Positions 48,742 through 60,053 of a DNA stretch of 64,000 bases are shown in pieces. The notes beneath the pieces were generated by a model, which did not search any database, was not told the origin of the DNA, and saw only the letters and a program-made list of their open reading frames with translations. The stretch is taken from contig JAEUWP010000323.1 of assembly GCA_018524725.1 (NCBI GenBank), positions 62,001-126,000 on the forward strand, in the 5' to 3' direction. The translations under genes and the position numbers were made by a program. Position 1 is the stretch's first letter. Each line of letters opens with the position of its first letter. Origin of the DNA: Podaxis mareebaensis. Taxonomy: Eukaryota > Basidiomycota > Agaricomycetes > Agaricales > Agaricaceae.

Positions 48742-49391
48742 ACACTCCTCTTGTTTCTGTCATCATCTATGTTGCTCTTCACTCTCTTCTCATCATCTCT
48801 CTGACTTCCTCTGTAAACTTTTCCCTCACCTTTCTCCTATCATCCAGACTTGTACCTCAGCCATCAGCCACATCTCAGATCTCCCAAGCTGTGCTATACT
48901 TAGTACTCAGACTCAGTAATACCTTGTATGGTAGTTGTCCTCTTTTGATAGATCTTACATCTTACCTTGGGCTTGGTCTAGTATAATTAGAACACTGAAG
49001 TAGTTATGCACATCTTAATTAGGATATGTAGAATAGTAATCATCCTAGTATTTAGGTAGCTCATAAAGTAAGTAGAACTTAGCTTTATGATCACTTGTAC
49101 ATAGTGTGAGAATAGCAGGTCTGCCTTCTGCTTTATCTTCTTGCTGCATGAGAGCTCTACCTGCCTTGACAGGATAACTGGTATAACAGCTAAACCAATG
49201 GAGTAGCCTGTGACCTTACAAGTCATATCTCTCCCTTGGCAGTCCCTGTGAGATTTCTGACCAGCCTCTAGTTCACTCCAGTAAATAGATGGGCATTCTA
49301 CTTAGGAACTTAATAGTGTCAGGTTGTCTTAGGACAGTATCTCTCCACACTAGTGTGATGTCCATACTGTGCCTAAGTAACATTAACTATG
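48742..49391. other. Non-repeat insert between repeat blocks
   Basis: 650 bases of AT-rich, CpG-free DNA, pyrimidine-rich in its first 150 bases on the plus strand. No gene seen. It separates two blocks of the same tandem repeat, so it may be an insertion. Confidence 0.4.
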
Positions 49392-49640
49392 TGGTACAGC
49401 AGGGCTATATAGGAACATTCATCAGAGTCCATGGTCTAGACATACCAGGAGAGATGATTTCATAGTCCAGGGTACCTACTCAAGAAAACTAGTGGGCATT
49501 CATAGTTTGGACATCCCAGATAAGGTAACTTGGTAGTACAATGGGACCATAGGAATATTCACCAGACTTTGTGGTTTGGACATCCTGTTACAAGGTTTCT
49601 TCTTTGGCTGAATGATGCCTAAGCTGAAGCCTATTCTTGT
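49392..49640. repeat. Tandem repeat, period about 142 bp, block 2
   Basis: A unit starting at 49392 (TGGTACAGCAGGGCTA) and a diverged partial unit from 49531, matching the units at 48316-48741. Confidence 0.75.
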
Positions 49641-50186
49641 AAGAGAGATGAGCAGAGGTCCTAGTCCTGTACAGGTCAATAGGAGCTACTCTGTTTAACC
49701 TCAGGTGGCTGTTCATGTTGTCTCTAGGCAGCAAACTCATATAGATCACACACTCTGTAGGACAAGATGCTGATGAGAAGCTCAAGAGGCAAAGCAGTCT
49801 TCAAGGGCAAAGAGTTGTAGACTTTAACATGCTACTGGTGCTTAAGGATCTTCACAAGTTCCAAGAGGAGGTAACACATGTTAAGATTAGACTTGGTTAA
49901 TCTACAAGTCCAGGTGGTGTACATATACTAGTCCAATGGCTACTTAAGGAAGTAGATCAATTGTAACATAGGAAGTAAATATTGGGAGGAGGGCATATGG
50001 GGAAAGCATAGGGCATAGGGCATAATTGCATAAGGCAACAGAAAGGGAAGGCATAGGGCATAGGACAAAAGTCTGCAGGAGTGAACATAATTGATGTGGC
50101 ACAAATATAACAGGAGAGTCGAAACTTATACCTGGTCTTAAGTATAGAAAGTGTCTAAGAATGGAAGTGGTAAGTTTAGCATTCAG

Positions 50187-50804
50187 TCACAAGTTGTCAT
50201 TGCAGGGGAAGTATACTCCATGATAGTGACATGCTTTGTCTACCTTCTTGCACATTTCCCAATCAAGTGTTTGATGGAGTTTGGTGGTTTCCTGCCAGAG
50301 GCTGACCATTATGCACTTCATCAAATCCCATTCTTCATAGGATTGTTCCTCAGTCTCTTCAGTCTCCTTGGTGATCTCAGAGTCTGCAATATTCATAACA
50401 GTTGTGGATAAAGTAACCAACTCTTGTTTCTTTGCACTCCAAGAAACAGCCCCACTGTTGATCATGAAAGCATACCCAGAAGTAGCATGCTGATCTTTGG
50501 CTATGTTGCCATCTACATCAGTGAATCCTTTAAGTTTCTTGCTATCTGCACTATAAGTAAGCCAGAGCTCACAAGTTCCTTTAAAATACCAAAATACACA
50601 CTTGACAGCTTCCCAATGTACCTCTCCAGAAGCTTTGGTAAAATGTGAGAGGAGTTGGATGGCATATGCAATGTTGGGCCTAGTGCCAAGCACTGCATAC
50701 ATGAGGGTTCCAACTGCCTCTTGATAAAGAATGTGGGTCATATGGGTGATTTCAGCTGTGGACTTGGGGGATTGTTCTGATGTGAGTTTGACTGATAGGT
50801 CCAT
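50187..50804 (-). pseudogene. copia RNase H region, degraded end
   Basis: MDLSVKLTSEQSPKST, then YQEAVGTLMYAVLGTRPNIAY, WYFKGTCELWLTY, KGFTDVDGNIAKDQHATSGY and GAVSWSAKKQELVTLSTT, the RNase H hallmark of copia. After STT the usual AEY segment is replaced by unrelated sequence, so the 3' part is damaged. Confidence 0.85.
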
Positions 50805-50960
50805 TGGAATGCTAAGAGGTTTTGCATCTTTGAAACCAAAATGTCATAGAGAAGCATCAATATACAAACATTGAGAAAGAGATATCATGCCTTTCTCTCT
50901 GTTCTGCTTGATCTCTATCCCAAGTAACCAATAGATCTCCTCTAGATCCATAATTTCCAC

Positions 50961-51686
50961 CTACTCTGAAATCCCTTTCTTAACCCATTCTATGAGGCAG
51001 ATAGTGGTGGAAACAAGTGTGTAGTCATCTACATGGACAAGGATGATAATGAGATTTAGTGTAATAAATTTGAAGAATACACTGTGATCAATGTCACATT
51101 GTGAGAATCCCAGTATGTCAACCAAGATTTTGCACAGATGTTGATACCAGCAACATCCAGACTGTTTAAGTCCATACAGTGTCTTCTTCAAATGACACAC
51201 ATGCTGGGGGAAGGTGGGGTCATGGAAATTTGGAGGTTGGCACATGAAGATGACTTCATTGTCAGTAAGCTTTCCATTCAGATATATACCCTTGATGTCT
51301 ATTTGATGGATCTCCATATTTCTCACAGCTGCAATAGCAAGAATGGCACAGATGGACAAAAGTTGTGCAGCAGGAGCATATATGTCAAAGTAATTGACAC
51401 CTGGTACCTGGGAGAAGCCCTGGACTACCAAACAAGCTTTGTAACAAATAATGTTGCCAGCTGCATCCTTTTTGGCTTTGAATACCCATTTGCATCCAAC
51501 CATGTTGATGCCTTGAGGAGGATCAACTAGCTCCCATGTTCTTACATTGTTAAGCATCTTTAGTTCTTCTTTCATTACCTGCTTCCACAACTCCCAATCT
51601 GCCCTGCCCATTCCTTCTTTAAACTGGTAGGTTCTAACACCTCCATCTCCCCTATCTCTACCACAAAAGCCCATACTTCTTCCCAC
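50961..51686 (-). pseudogene. copia reverse transcriptase region
   Basis: Open stretch of 241 codons with WKQVMKEELKMLNNVRTWEL, VGCKWVFKAKKDAAGNI, QGFSQVPGVNYFDIYAP, EIHQIDIKGIYLNGKL, HLKKTLYGLKQSGCCWYQHL and ILVHVDDYTLVS (the active-site VDD is kept). Several conserved Arg are Cys (YKACLVVQG for YKARLVAQG, SICAILAIAA, SGCCWYQ), each explained by CGN to TGN. Confidence 0.9.
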
Positions 51687-52171
51687 TCCAGCTCTTCTGC
51701 CATTATCACCACCTTCCCTTCAAGAATATCTCTAACCTTGGGACTGGGGTTTCAGCTACAATACAGCTACTCAGATGCTGAGGGAAGTTCAAGTAAGTGG
51801 TTATCACTGGGAGACTCCTGTGATGTATCAGGGGGTTCAGGTGGATGATTTTTGCTGGGAGACTCCAGTGGCTCATCTAGTGTGAGATCTTCTGGAGGGG
51901 TGCTGAGGGATTTGGTAGGGTCAGTGGTAGATGGCAGGTTTTTGTTTGAAGGAATAGTGGTGAGTGGAGGGTCACCTGTAATCTTATTTGCTGGTATACT
52001 CAGCTCCCCCTCAAGATTAGCATGGCCATCAATGAAATGAAAATTGCATTCAATACTGACAGTGCCAGTGTCAGGAAACCATATCCTTAAGCCATTGCTC
52101 TTGGAGTTGTACCTGATCCATCACCCTTTTTTCACCCATCCACTCCACTTGTCACTAGTAGGGTCATGCAC

Positions 52172-53267
52172 CTAGACCTCTTCTCCCCACTCATGAAGTC
52201 CTGTCAGATCAGGATGCCTGCTATATAACAGCTCAAAAGGGATCTGATTTCCAAGGACCTTGGTGGTTGTGTGATTCATCAGCCCATAAGTATCTGGGAA
52301 GCAGTTATCTGTAGTATATGGCCCAGTCTCTCTCAGGGATGGTGCAGTTCCAATGCTCTGTGATGCCATTGTATTATGGGATGTCATGGACTATAAGCTT
52401 GGATTCAGTGCCTCAAGACTTGAGGTGCTAGCAAAAATCATTGGATATGTACTCACCACCTCTGTCTGAATGCAAGGACTTGATGCATGTCCTGAATTGA
52501 GTTTCACACCATGCCTCAAAGTTCTTGTAGGCACCAAAGACATCTGACTTCTTCTCCAGGAACTCAATGTGAGTCCAACACAAGTAGTCATCAGTGAAGG
52601 TGATGCAGTACTGATGTCCCTTCTTGGTTGCTGTCCTGGCTGGTCTCCAAACATCAGAGTGTATCTCCTCCCTGAAAGCCTTCACCTGCTCTCCCACTCA
52701 CTCCTTTGCAATTGGCAGCTTCATTGCTTTTGCATAAGCACATACCTCACAAAAGAAATCAACTGGACCATTATTGTCCAGCTTGAGTCTAGTTATGAGC
52801 CCATTGTGAATGAGTTTCTTTGCAGTTTCTGGTGAAATGTATCCAAGACAACAATGGACCATATCAAGTGTGAGTGGCTCTCTGACTGTATTCACTTCAC
52901 CACCAATCTCATGTACTAACTTGTACAGCCCACCCCAATTCTTTGGGATCTCAGCTATATGTGTGCCACTAGGGTCATAGATGATACACCTCCCATTTGA
53001 GAACATTACAGAGAAACTAGCTTCATTGAGTCAACTAATGGACACAAGAGTATATCTAACCTCAGGTGAGTACAACACCTCAGAGAGTTGCAGCTGTGAT
53101 GTGCTGACACCATTTGGTAGATCAAGGACAATTTCTCCTTTGCTGATAGCACAGAAATTCTTTTGGTTTGCAGCACATAGGGAGTGGGGGGCAGTTTGCT
53201 CAAAAACAGTGAAGCTGTCATGATAAGGAGTGATATGATGAGATGCTCCAGAGTTGAACAACTCAAT
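52172..53267 (-). pseudogene. copia protease and integrase regions
   Basis: The protease active site reads FNSGASHHITP instead of FDSGASRHITP. The catalytic Asp is Asn (codon 53253-53255) and Arg is His. Then come LPNGVSTSQLQLSEVLYSPE, the pre-integrase domain (LYKLVHEI, HCCLGYISPETAKKLI, CEVCAYAKAMKLP) and the integrase core (SDVWRPA, FTDDYLCWTHIEFL, SLHSDRGGEYISNDF). Stops: TGA at 53031-53033, 52698-52700 and 52413-52415, TAG at 52428-52430. Confidence 0.8.
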
Positions 53268-54517
53268 TCAGATCTCTGGTACATGTGAATCTTGAACATG
53301 GCTGATGTGATCTGTAGCTTCTGTCTCTGAAACCAATATGCACATGCACTCAGCTGCATGTAGATCTACAGAATCACTGTCACCTTCAGTAAAGAAGTCC
53401 TCATCATCATCATCAAAATCCTTGTGGAAAGGAGTGAGTGCCAGAAGGGTGGGATTTTCTTCCACTTCCTTGAAAGAGAATGTGACATCATCTACCATGT
53501 TAGCTGATGGTGGTATTGAGTTTGATGTTTGCTTGTCACCTTTGTCCTTCTTCTCAGGACACTCCCACTTCATATGGGGACTGCCACACTCCCAACATGG
53601 CCCTTTTTTGCTTTTCTCTTTTCCTTTCCCTTTTCCTTCCCTTTCCCCTTAGTGTTTGTCTCAACAGCCATAGCATCATCCTCACCAGATGACATATCAT
53701 TCTTCTCATTGCCCTTGGTATGATTCAACTGGATCTGATTAGACTCATCACTGATGACAATGATCAACAGGTTGGGATTGATAGTCTGTCCTCAAAGAGT
53801 CACAGACATAAGTTGTCCAGAGGCAAAGTTGGAAAGTCCCCAAGGTAGGGATTGAATAATCATGCTGCAATAGTCATCATCACTAACTGATACTCCCATA
53901 GCATCTAACTCTGCACAACATGCTCACAGGTTATTGAGGAATGAGTGCACATTTCCATCTTTTGGGCAATGAGATGACAGGAAATCACATTGAAGATGAG
54001 TTTGTGAAAAAGCCCCTTTGTAAGTGTATTCCTTTTCTACCACTGCCCACATCTGAGCAACTGTCAGTTGACTGGCTGCAATCAGAAGGGTCAAGTTAGG
54101 CAATCACTGAGCCAAAAGTGATTTGGCAATGCTTTCACTCTGATCCCATTCAAGTACATTGCTTGTAATATCAAGCAAAATGGTAGAGGGAGGAGAAGAA
54201 CTGAGAGTTGGAGCAGTAGCCACAGGTGAGGAAGATGAACTGGAGGTGGTAGCTGAGGTGATGGAAGATTTCACCTTACTTAGGGGTGGAGGGGATGCAG
54301 GTGAAACAGATATTGAGGGTAGTGAAGTCATGGGCCAAACCTTACTGCCATTGAAGTGCCCCTAAAGTCCTTTGCCTTGGACAGCCATCTGGAAGTGCAA
54401 CTGGAAAATCACCCAGTTTGCTCCTGACTGTTCAAGCATTGGCACAGTGGTAGGCAAGACATCATTCATGGTGGTAGACATAGTGGCAAAATGAATGGGT
54501 AAAAGAAATGTCTTCTG
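53268..54517 (-). pseudogene. copia Gag with zinc knuckle
   Basis: Starts near MSTTMNDVLPTTVPML, with the fold segment GANWVIFQLHFQMAVQGKGLW typical of copia Gag (only part quoted here by position 54362-54450). A Ser/Thr/Pro-rich stretch and TVAQMWAVVEKEYTYKGAF follow. After that comes a Lys-rich segment and a CCHC-like knuckle CWECGSPHMKWEC (CX2CX3HX4C, one residue shorter than usual). In-frame TGA codons lie at 54104-54106, 53924-53926, 53792-53794 and 53268-53270. Confidence 0.75.
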
Positions 54518-54847
54518 TAGATTAACAGTGGCTGGGGCCCATAACCTATAAAGAATATAAGACTCAGTCACTTGTATGTGGTATGAGAGCTAATGTATCA
54601 TGTATCTGTAAAGAATATAAGACTATGAGATAATGAGTAATGGTATACACTATATGCAATGGGTGGCTTACCTCAGTCACTCATATGCAGTAGGAGAGCT
54701 GAGGAAAGTGTACTACTGCACTACATATATAAGCTATTGTAGGGGCTGACAGCTAGGCGAATGAAAGAAACACTATCTAAAACATCATTTCATATCAGAC
54801 TAATATATGTCACTTTAAAGTCTGTGTCAGCACCAAAATCAGCTGCC

Positions 54848-55472
54848 TCAATCCTGGGCTTGCATCTGACTCAGTACATGCTTGTATTCCAATAGTGGAT
54901 ATGATGAAGGCATACCAACAAGCCCAGCCAATGCAAGACATGGAATAATGATGATGATGTATTGGTTAGGATATCCCCATACAACCCATAGTTGATAAAC
55001 CTGGTTGTGGGGCAGGTCAACAGGTATTTTTCTTGTAGTCACAGCAGAATGTACAAGCATGATGCCTGCAAAAATGACAGCAGGCACAGTGAAAATACCC
55101 TTGAGCACTTCTGAAAAGGCTAACTGCCAGGCAATCTCAATGCCCTATTGTATATTGTCCTCTGGTAACCTTGTCCATGATACTATCAAATGCTATACTC
55201 TCCTCAGCTCAATTCAATCTATACCAGTATGAAAAAAAGTAATACTTATGCTGGTTGTCAGGATAAAAGTAATGATGCTCAGCACAAGTGTCAGCTGTAT
55301 GGCTGAGGTGGGAGTGGCTTGCTCCAGGTGGTGTGTTGCTTTGTGACAATACCAAGACAGAATAATGGATAAAGTGAATAATGAAAGGAATATTGCATAT
55401 AAGAAGTTTTGTGCAGGAAGACTGGCGAGTTTGGCCAAGGCAAATGGTAATAAAGGGGACATGGTTACTCAC
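54848..55472 (-). pseudogene. Decayed fungal membrane-protein gene (copy M2)
   Basis: Sister of M1 at 21134-21720. Reads MSPLLPFALAKLASLPAQNF, LYAIFLSLFTLSIILSWY, TFILTTSISITFF, WQLAFSEVLKGIF, VYQLWVVWGYPNQ and then a hydrophobic run. Against M1, codons for His and Arg have become Tyr and Cys (WGHPNQ to WGYPNQ, VPRLA to IPCLA), as expected from C-to-T changes, and the left three quarters lack CpG. The start ATG and frame are better kept than in M1, but no full gene can be joined. Confidence 0.55.
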
Positions 55473-56024
55473 TGATATGCAAGTGTAAAACTCTGAAAAA
55501 TGCGAGGTTGTGAGGAGGCTACAGATAGGACAACTGTCTTATAAGGCCATGGGAGGGCTTGTGCAACTGAATAATGTGTTGGTTGTGAGCTCACGAAACT
55601 GTAGATGCTTATGGATGGCTTGTTCCAACTTCTGACTATTAAATTTCATATCATAGCAACAAATGCAACATCAGATATTGTGGGAGGAACTAACAAGTCT
55701 CTTTGCCAGGATCTAGGCCATGATGGTGAGATGGAGGCTGATCACATCAGGAAAACATGTTTGTCTACATATATTACCAATAGGCCCGTTATTATGGTGT
55801 CCCGGAGTAAGCAGCTCAACGGAGCACCCACTGCCGGGCTCGGCAATGAAAACACTGCTCTGTTTGTTTGCTACTGTACTGGTGGACTTTGTCGCTAATC
55901 TTTCTACTAAATAATGGTTCATTCTGGATCTCTGGAAAACTGAGACCTAAGCTTGACACGCTGAACTTTAGTCATCATGAACATCGTCACAACGCGCACC
56001 TAACCCTAGCCTAGGGCTACAATC
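55473..56024. other. Edge of the CpG-poor block and upstream region of the next gene
   Basis: CpG returns from about 55424 on. The first half still resembles the flank of M1. The second half is presumed promoter of the gene at 56025. No gene seen. Confidence 0.4.
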
Positions 56025-56582
56025 ATGTTCTCCCAAAACATGAACTTCCGGTACAACTTCCACGCGGACCAGGGCACTGACCCAAACTCTCCAGAAATAT
56101 TCAAGCGGAATCTCCAAGTTATTCAAGAGCAAGTAAATAGGCTGCGTGCTCACTCGCGGAGAGCTCTTGCTGGGATGTATGTCCAACGTGTCAGCTCCTT
56201 CTATGATATCCTCTAACAACGGGGTTCACATAGCAAGAATGCATACCATGTCGGCAGCAATCCCTCTCAGACACAAGGTCACACCTATTTTACATATACA
56301 GTAGTCCTCGGACCACAATGACGGTGAATCACAGAGGACATAGAGGCTGCGAAACATGTTCTGGTCATTATTGCTGACCTCATGCGCCAAAGCGGCATTG
56401 GCGCACTGCCGCTTCTGGAAACTGACACAACTGGACAAACTGAGGTTCCTACTGAAGCTCAGCTAACGGAACAAGCAGGAAAGGGTGTACAGGTTTATTT
56501 TGAGAAGTTGAAGCGGGCACAAGAAAGCGCTGCGGTTGTTGCGAATCTGTTGTCGTCTGAACATCGACCTCAGAAGGCATGA
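56025..56582 (+). CDS. Small helix-rich protein of unknown function
   Basis: Three exons join cleanly to about 147 residues: MFSQNMNFRYNFHADQG and FKRNLQVIQEQVNRLRAHSR, then (GT..AG intron) KNAYHVGSNPSQTQ, then (second intron) EDIEAAKHVLVIIADLMRQS, a Thr-rich loop, QVYFEKLKRAQESAAVVANL and HRPQKA then TGA. It looks alpha-helical throughout with a possible coiled coil at VIQEQVNRL. No signal peptide or catalytic motif; family not recognised. Confidence 0.6.
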
Positions 56583-57581
56583 TCCAGACAAGGTGTGCAT
56601 GGCGCCCGTTGGGCCTTACCCGTTCTCCTACCCGTGCTCACGCTTCTCACAGTTACTCATGTTCGCTCGTTACTACTCGTCGATGGATGTTCATCTCCAT
56701 ACCATGGCATTTAGTTGTGACTCCATAGACCGCTACTGTGTGACGTCCCCCGTATATGTCATTGTTCATCAATCATAAGGCGGCTAGTCACACAAGGGTT
56801 TTCGACCATTCAACGTGACCGGGGGAGGTTGTATTTCCTATAACGCCCTTCTGCGCCTACGCAGATACGCGGTGAGTAACAAATGGAGTTCTTCCAGAAT
56901 CTATCCAGATAGAATTGCAACTAACGACTAACCGTTACCACTGAGAGATTGGTCGATACTCAACTCAACAAATCTTACAATCGTCTTTGGCCACACTTTC
57001 CAAGATCGTCCACCCACTAAGATCGGTTCTCCACTGGGTCGGATTGTCTCTGAAAATGATATGTGGTTGATTCTAGAAGCACCCCGATCGTAATCTGGGA
57101 ATAGGCGTCATATCATCTTTGTCCATCCCATGATGATCCACGCGCCTTGCGCATGTTCTGCAAACGACTTGCCTTCATAGCCTCGCCCACAGCCCTTCCC
57201 ATGCCGTCTTCTCCGTTGAATCTAGCACAAATCTAGACCCTCATTCACTCTAGACTTTTTTGGATGCGACATATCACAGCCCTTTAATGCGCGGTGAGTC
57301 ACAGAACATGTGTTTGTGCTAGAAGGCTCCATTATTATAATAGAAGTTGCGTCCCAACATGTTCTTTTAATAGTGTGGGTACAGGGGAAACCAGGATCGA
57401 AGAGTATACACGTGTACGCATTCATCGGATACACGTAGAACAATCACTCCCAGTATTATTTTGCTCGACCTTCAGTTTACATCGTTAAAAGGGTCTAACT
57501 GGTTGCTTCGACACTCCATCTGCTACCTGACTACGCTCTTGTGTCATACTTCAAACCTGTCTTGCAGTAATCGGACGCCAC
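56583..57581. other. Intergenic DNA, no supported gene
   Basis: About 1 kb between two unknown genes. CTTGCAG at 57561-57567, just before the next ATG, looks like an intron acceptor, so an upstream 5' exon may lie in this stretch. Confidence 0.35.
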
Positions 57582-58003
57582 ATGGATCTCCTCTCCAAGT
57601 TCACCAAGATCATGACCAAGTACACCATTGCTATTGAATCACTTTTGCGAAACGAAACGTCCAAGTACGTGATTATCTTTTGGAAGCCTCATACCACATG
57701 CTGATTCCATCTAGTTACGCACCCGATATCGAGAAATACTTTCCGAGTCAAATTCGCGACGTGCATGTCGCACGGTTCATGCGGGCACTTGAGGAGTTCC
57801 TAACGAAGTGTAAAAATCTCTCCGACGCATCGATTTGTCTTGCTCGCGAAACGAGAAAGTTCTTCTATGCCCTCAAGAACGACCAGGGCCTTCGTGCCAA
57901 TGACGTTGACCACCATATTCAATGTATCCTGGGAACAATTGATACTGCGATTGCTAGATTCCAGGAATTTCGTAATGCAGACTTGGAGGAAGGTATCGTT
58001 TAA
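57582..58003 (+). CDS. Helix-rich unknown protein, N-terminal exons
   Basis: Exon 1 MDLLSKFTKIMTKYTIAIES ends at NETS. After an intron (GTACGTG to ATCTAG) exon 2 reads YAPDIEKYFPSQIRDVHVAR, FMRALEEFLTKCKNL, CLARETRKFFYAL, DVDHHIQCILGTIDTAIARF and QEFRNADLEE. At EEG a possible donor GTATCG follows, so the TAA at 58001-58003 may be intronic and the gene may continue through 58140-58718. The whole reads as amphipathic helices. Not recognised. Confidence 0.5.
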
Positions 58004-58162
58004 ATCGTTTCAAGCCGGGCTTGTTCACATGTCCGGCACCATTAGGTTGAGAAACAATGCGTCCAATTCCCGACATCGGTCGCGCGGCTCGCCATAGTTA
58101 CACGGTATGGTTATAATGAGCTCGGTACGTAGAACATCTGACAGGTAGCCTCGTCGCTGACA

Positions 58163-58718
58163 CTTAGAACCTTCTCACAACCTCCTCCAGAGCTGGCCGT
58201 TTCATATTATGCCTCACTGGATGAAAGACGTGTATGGCCAATCAAAGATTATCTTTCTCAGTTACGAACCTGGTGGCGCTCGTTTAACACGCGCTCCCTG
58301 GGGCGCAAATGCTCTATCACAGTCCTCAACAATATTGCGAATGCCTGCCAAGAGCATGTTATACACGTATGCTTAGAGTCAGTCTGCCTTCATTCTTATT
58401 CCTAACATCATTTCCCCCGCTTTCATACAGATTGCTTTTTACACAGGAGCCTTTTGGAGCCGCTACTGCAGCGGTTCAGCTTCTACGAGAATTCTGAAAG
58501 GAATTCGGAGCCAAAAAATGGCCCCAGACTCCCAAAAATCTCAGCGCGGAATTCATGTGCTTCTAGGGCATCTTGAGGAGTGTCGGCTGCACTCCCGTGG
58601 TCTTGAGGTACTCTTCAACACGGATGCGCTATTGGCTATCTCTCATCTCCTTCATGTCCAACTGAAGATGTGGGTTTACATGGATTCCATCTTCAATACA
58701 GACCTACACTGGTGCTAA
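58163..58718 (+). CDS. Probable further exons of the unknown helix-rich locus
   Basis: Two open segments: one includes LAVSYYASLDERRVWPIKDY and ITVLNNIANACQEHVIH and ends at a donor GTATGC. After a CATACAG acceptor the other reads IAFYTGAFWSRYCSG, GIHVLLGHLEECRLHSRGLE and LLHVQLKMWVYMDSIFN, ending TAA at 58716-58718. A different frame is also open over part of the first segment (SWPFHIMPHWMKDV), so the phase is uncertain and the link to 57582 is not proven. Confidence 0.3.
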
Positions 58719-58719
58719 A

Positions 58720-59076
58720 ATGACACACAGAGAATCCGACATCGCGACTAAGAGGCTGGCCCTTTCATATGCTGGCATATTGGATCCCCTGTATGATGCA
58801 CTCGCTTCGTTCATCGAAATAGAGTTCCGCCTCCACAGTATTCGGACCGCCGATGCAATTCCATTCATCAATAACTTCAACGAGCTGGTTCAACTGATTT
58901 TGAATCGATATGCCATCATCAACCATGCATTTGAACATGCGAAGAAGCAATTGGTCGGACTGCGCCAGCGGGCTTACCAGGTACTTGACTTCATTTCATT
59001 TCTGGAATCCATCTTCTCAATGATCAGCCTCGAAGTTGCTGGGGAGTTGTTCTGGAAAATGTGTCCCTCTAGTTAA
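58720..59076 (+). CDS. Helix-rich unknown protein or exon
   Basis: ORF of 118 codons: MTHRESDIATKRLALSYAGI, LDPLYDALASFIEIEFRLHS, FINNFNELVQLILNRYAIIN and AFEHAKKQLVGLRQRAYQ, then a possible donor GTACTT at 58981. The ATG lies within AATGACACACAG, which also looks like an intron end, so this may be an internal exon of a larger gene that covers 57582-59876. Not recognised. Confidence 0.35.
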   Translation: MTHRESDIATKRLALSYAGILDPLYDALASFIEIEFRLHSIRTADAIPFINNFNELVQLILNRYAIINHAFEHAKKQLVGLRQRAYQVLDFISFLESIFSMISLEVAGELFWKMCPSS

Positions 59077-59115
59077 ATACACCAGGGCTGAGTACACGCC
59101 AGGTAGAAAATCATC

Positions 59116-59876
59116 TTGCTGACCCGCATATCGTTGGCTCATAATAACTATGTCATAGGCTCTCTTCGCTGCAAAAATTGCTTCTTATCCAATTTAATTT
59201 CCCACATGGACTACCTCGCTGCAGACCTCATCGAGTCATCCAGGTGGACTTGTACCCCTCCCACTGCATCAGACCTCAGATCATGGCGGCCGCTACTTTC
59301 GCACTTCGAAGCTATCCAGGCGATATTTACCCAATCTTCCTGGGATAAAACACAACTCCATCTCCAGTCTTTTAGCCACGAGGTATCCCGGATCCAATCC
59401 GGGCTTCTCGACGCCAATACTGGCATATACGATGACTTCCCATCACTCAAAACCCTGACAAAGATCCAGACAACTGTACAACGTTGTATCCTTGTGCAAC
59501 AAGTTCCAGGGACAACTGACGCAAGGAGGCGTAGAAGACACGAAATGCCGCCATGGCTCAAGGAGATCTCAGATTCTGGGATCGGAGAATGCATCAATGC
59601 GATAGCGATCAAATTTTCCTTTTCTTGGAGGCCGTGTACGAGCAAGAACCAGGTGGACTTTGCATCAAGGAGTGCAGCGTCAAAGAGGAATGGTGGCCTG
59701 AGACCACAGAGTCACACCCCTACATCAAGTGTGACCCCAGGCTCACACCCAGCCGTGGGAGGCAATTCTTCTGGAAGGAATGCTCGAAGGGATACCAGAA
59801 CCCAAAGAAACTCGACTTTCCAGGGAGATTGGACCTTTTAAAGCTGACGTCGGACATTCTAAAACCTGAGGGGTGA
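59116..59876 (+). CDS. Unknown protein, C-terminal part in two overlapping frames
   Basis: The frame of 59170-59600 reads ISHMDYLAADLIESSRW, WRPLLSHFEAIQAIF, LQSFSHEVSRIQSGLLDANT and EMPPWLKEISDSGIGECI. From about 59600 a second frame looks more protein-like: QIFLFLEAVYEQEPGGLC, WWPETTESHPYIKCDP, GRQFFWKECSKGYQNPKKL and LLKLTSDILKPEG then TGA (59874-59876). No intron is visible where the frames cross, so there is either a frameshift or I have the wrong frame in one part. Not recognised. Confidence 0.35.
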
Positions 59877-60053
59877 GACGATATGAGGTCCAGCCTTCGA
59901 GGTTGCATCACTACCCCCTGCCTGTACTTCTTCTACATCTTCTTGTAGCATTCATTTCAGGCTCTGGATCTATCTCTGCAGTGACTTCCTTCCAAGGCAG
60001 CTAGGCCGCTGAGTGATGGTTGAGTCACAATAGAGTATCACACGAGAATAGTG

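Larger units (their letters stand above)
50187..54571 (-). mobile_element. Dead Ty1/copia LTR retrotransposon, internal region
   Basis: On the minus strand the order is Gag, zinc knuckle, protease, integrase, reverse transcriptase, RNase H, which is the copia order. Every domain is broken by in-frame stops, mostly TGA, and the DNA has practically no CpG. The LTRs were not identified by eye: no pair of long direct repeats flanking the coding part was found, so the element may have lost them or they may have diverged. Non-coding, CpG-free DNA continues on both sides. Confidence 0.85.

Noticed and set aside
54579..54590. TGGTATGAGAGC as a retrotransposon primer-binding site
   Set aside because: It resembles an initiator-tRNA primer site but lies on the plus strand, while the copia element is read on the minus strand. 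A similar motif is repeated 100 bases away, so it is more likely part of a short local repeat.
57582..59076. HeLo-like cell-death domain in the helix-rich genes
   Set aside because: Only helical character supports it. No diagnostic motif and no NLR or prion-forming partner is present nearby.
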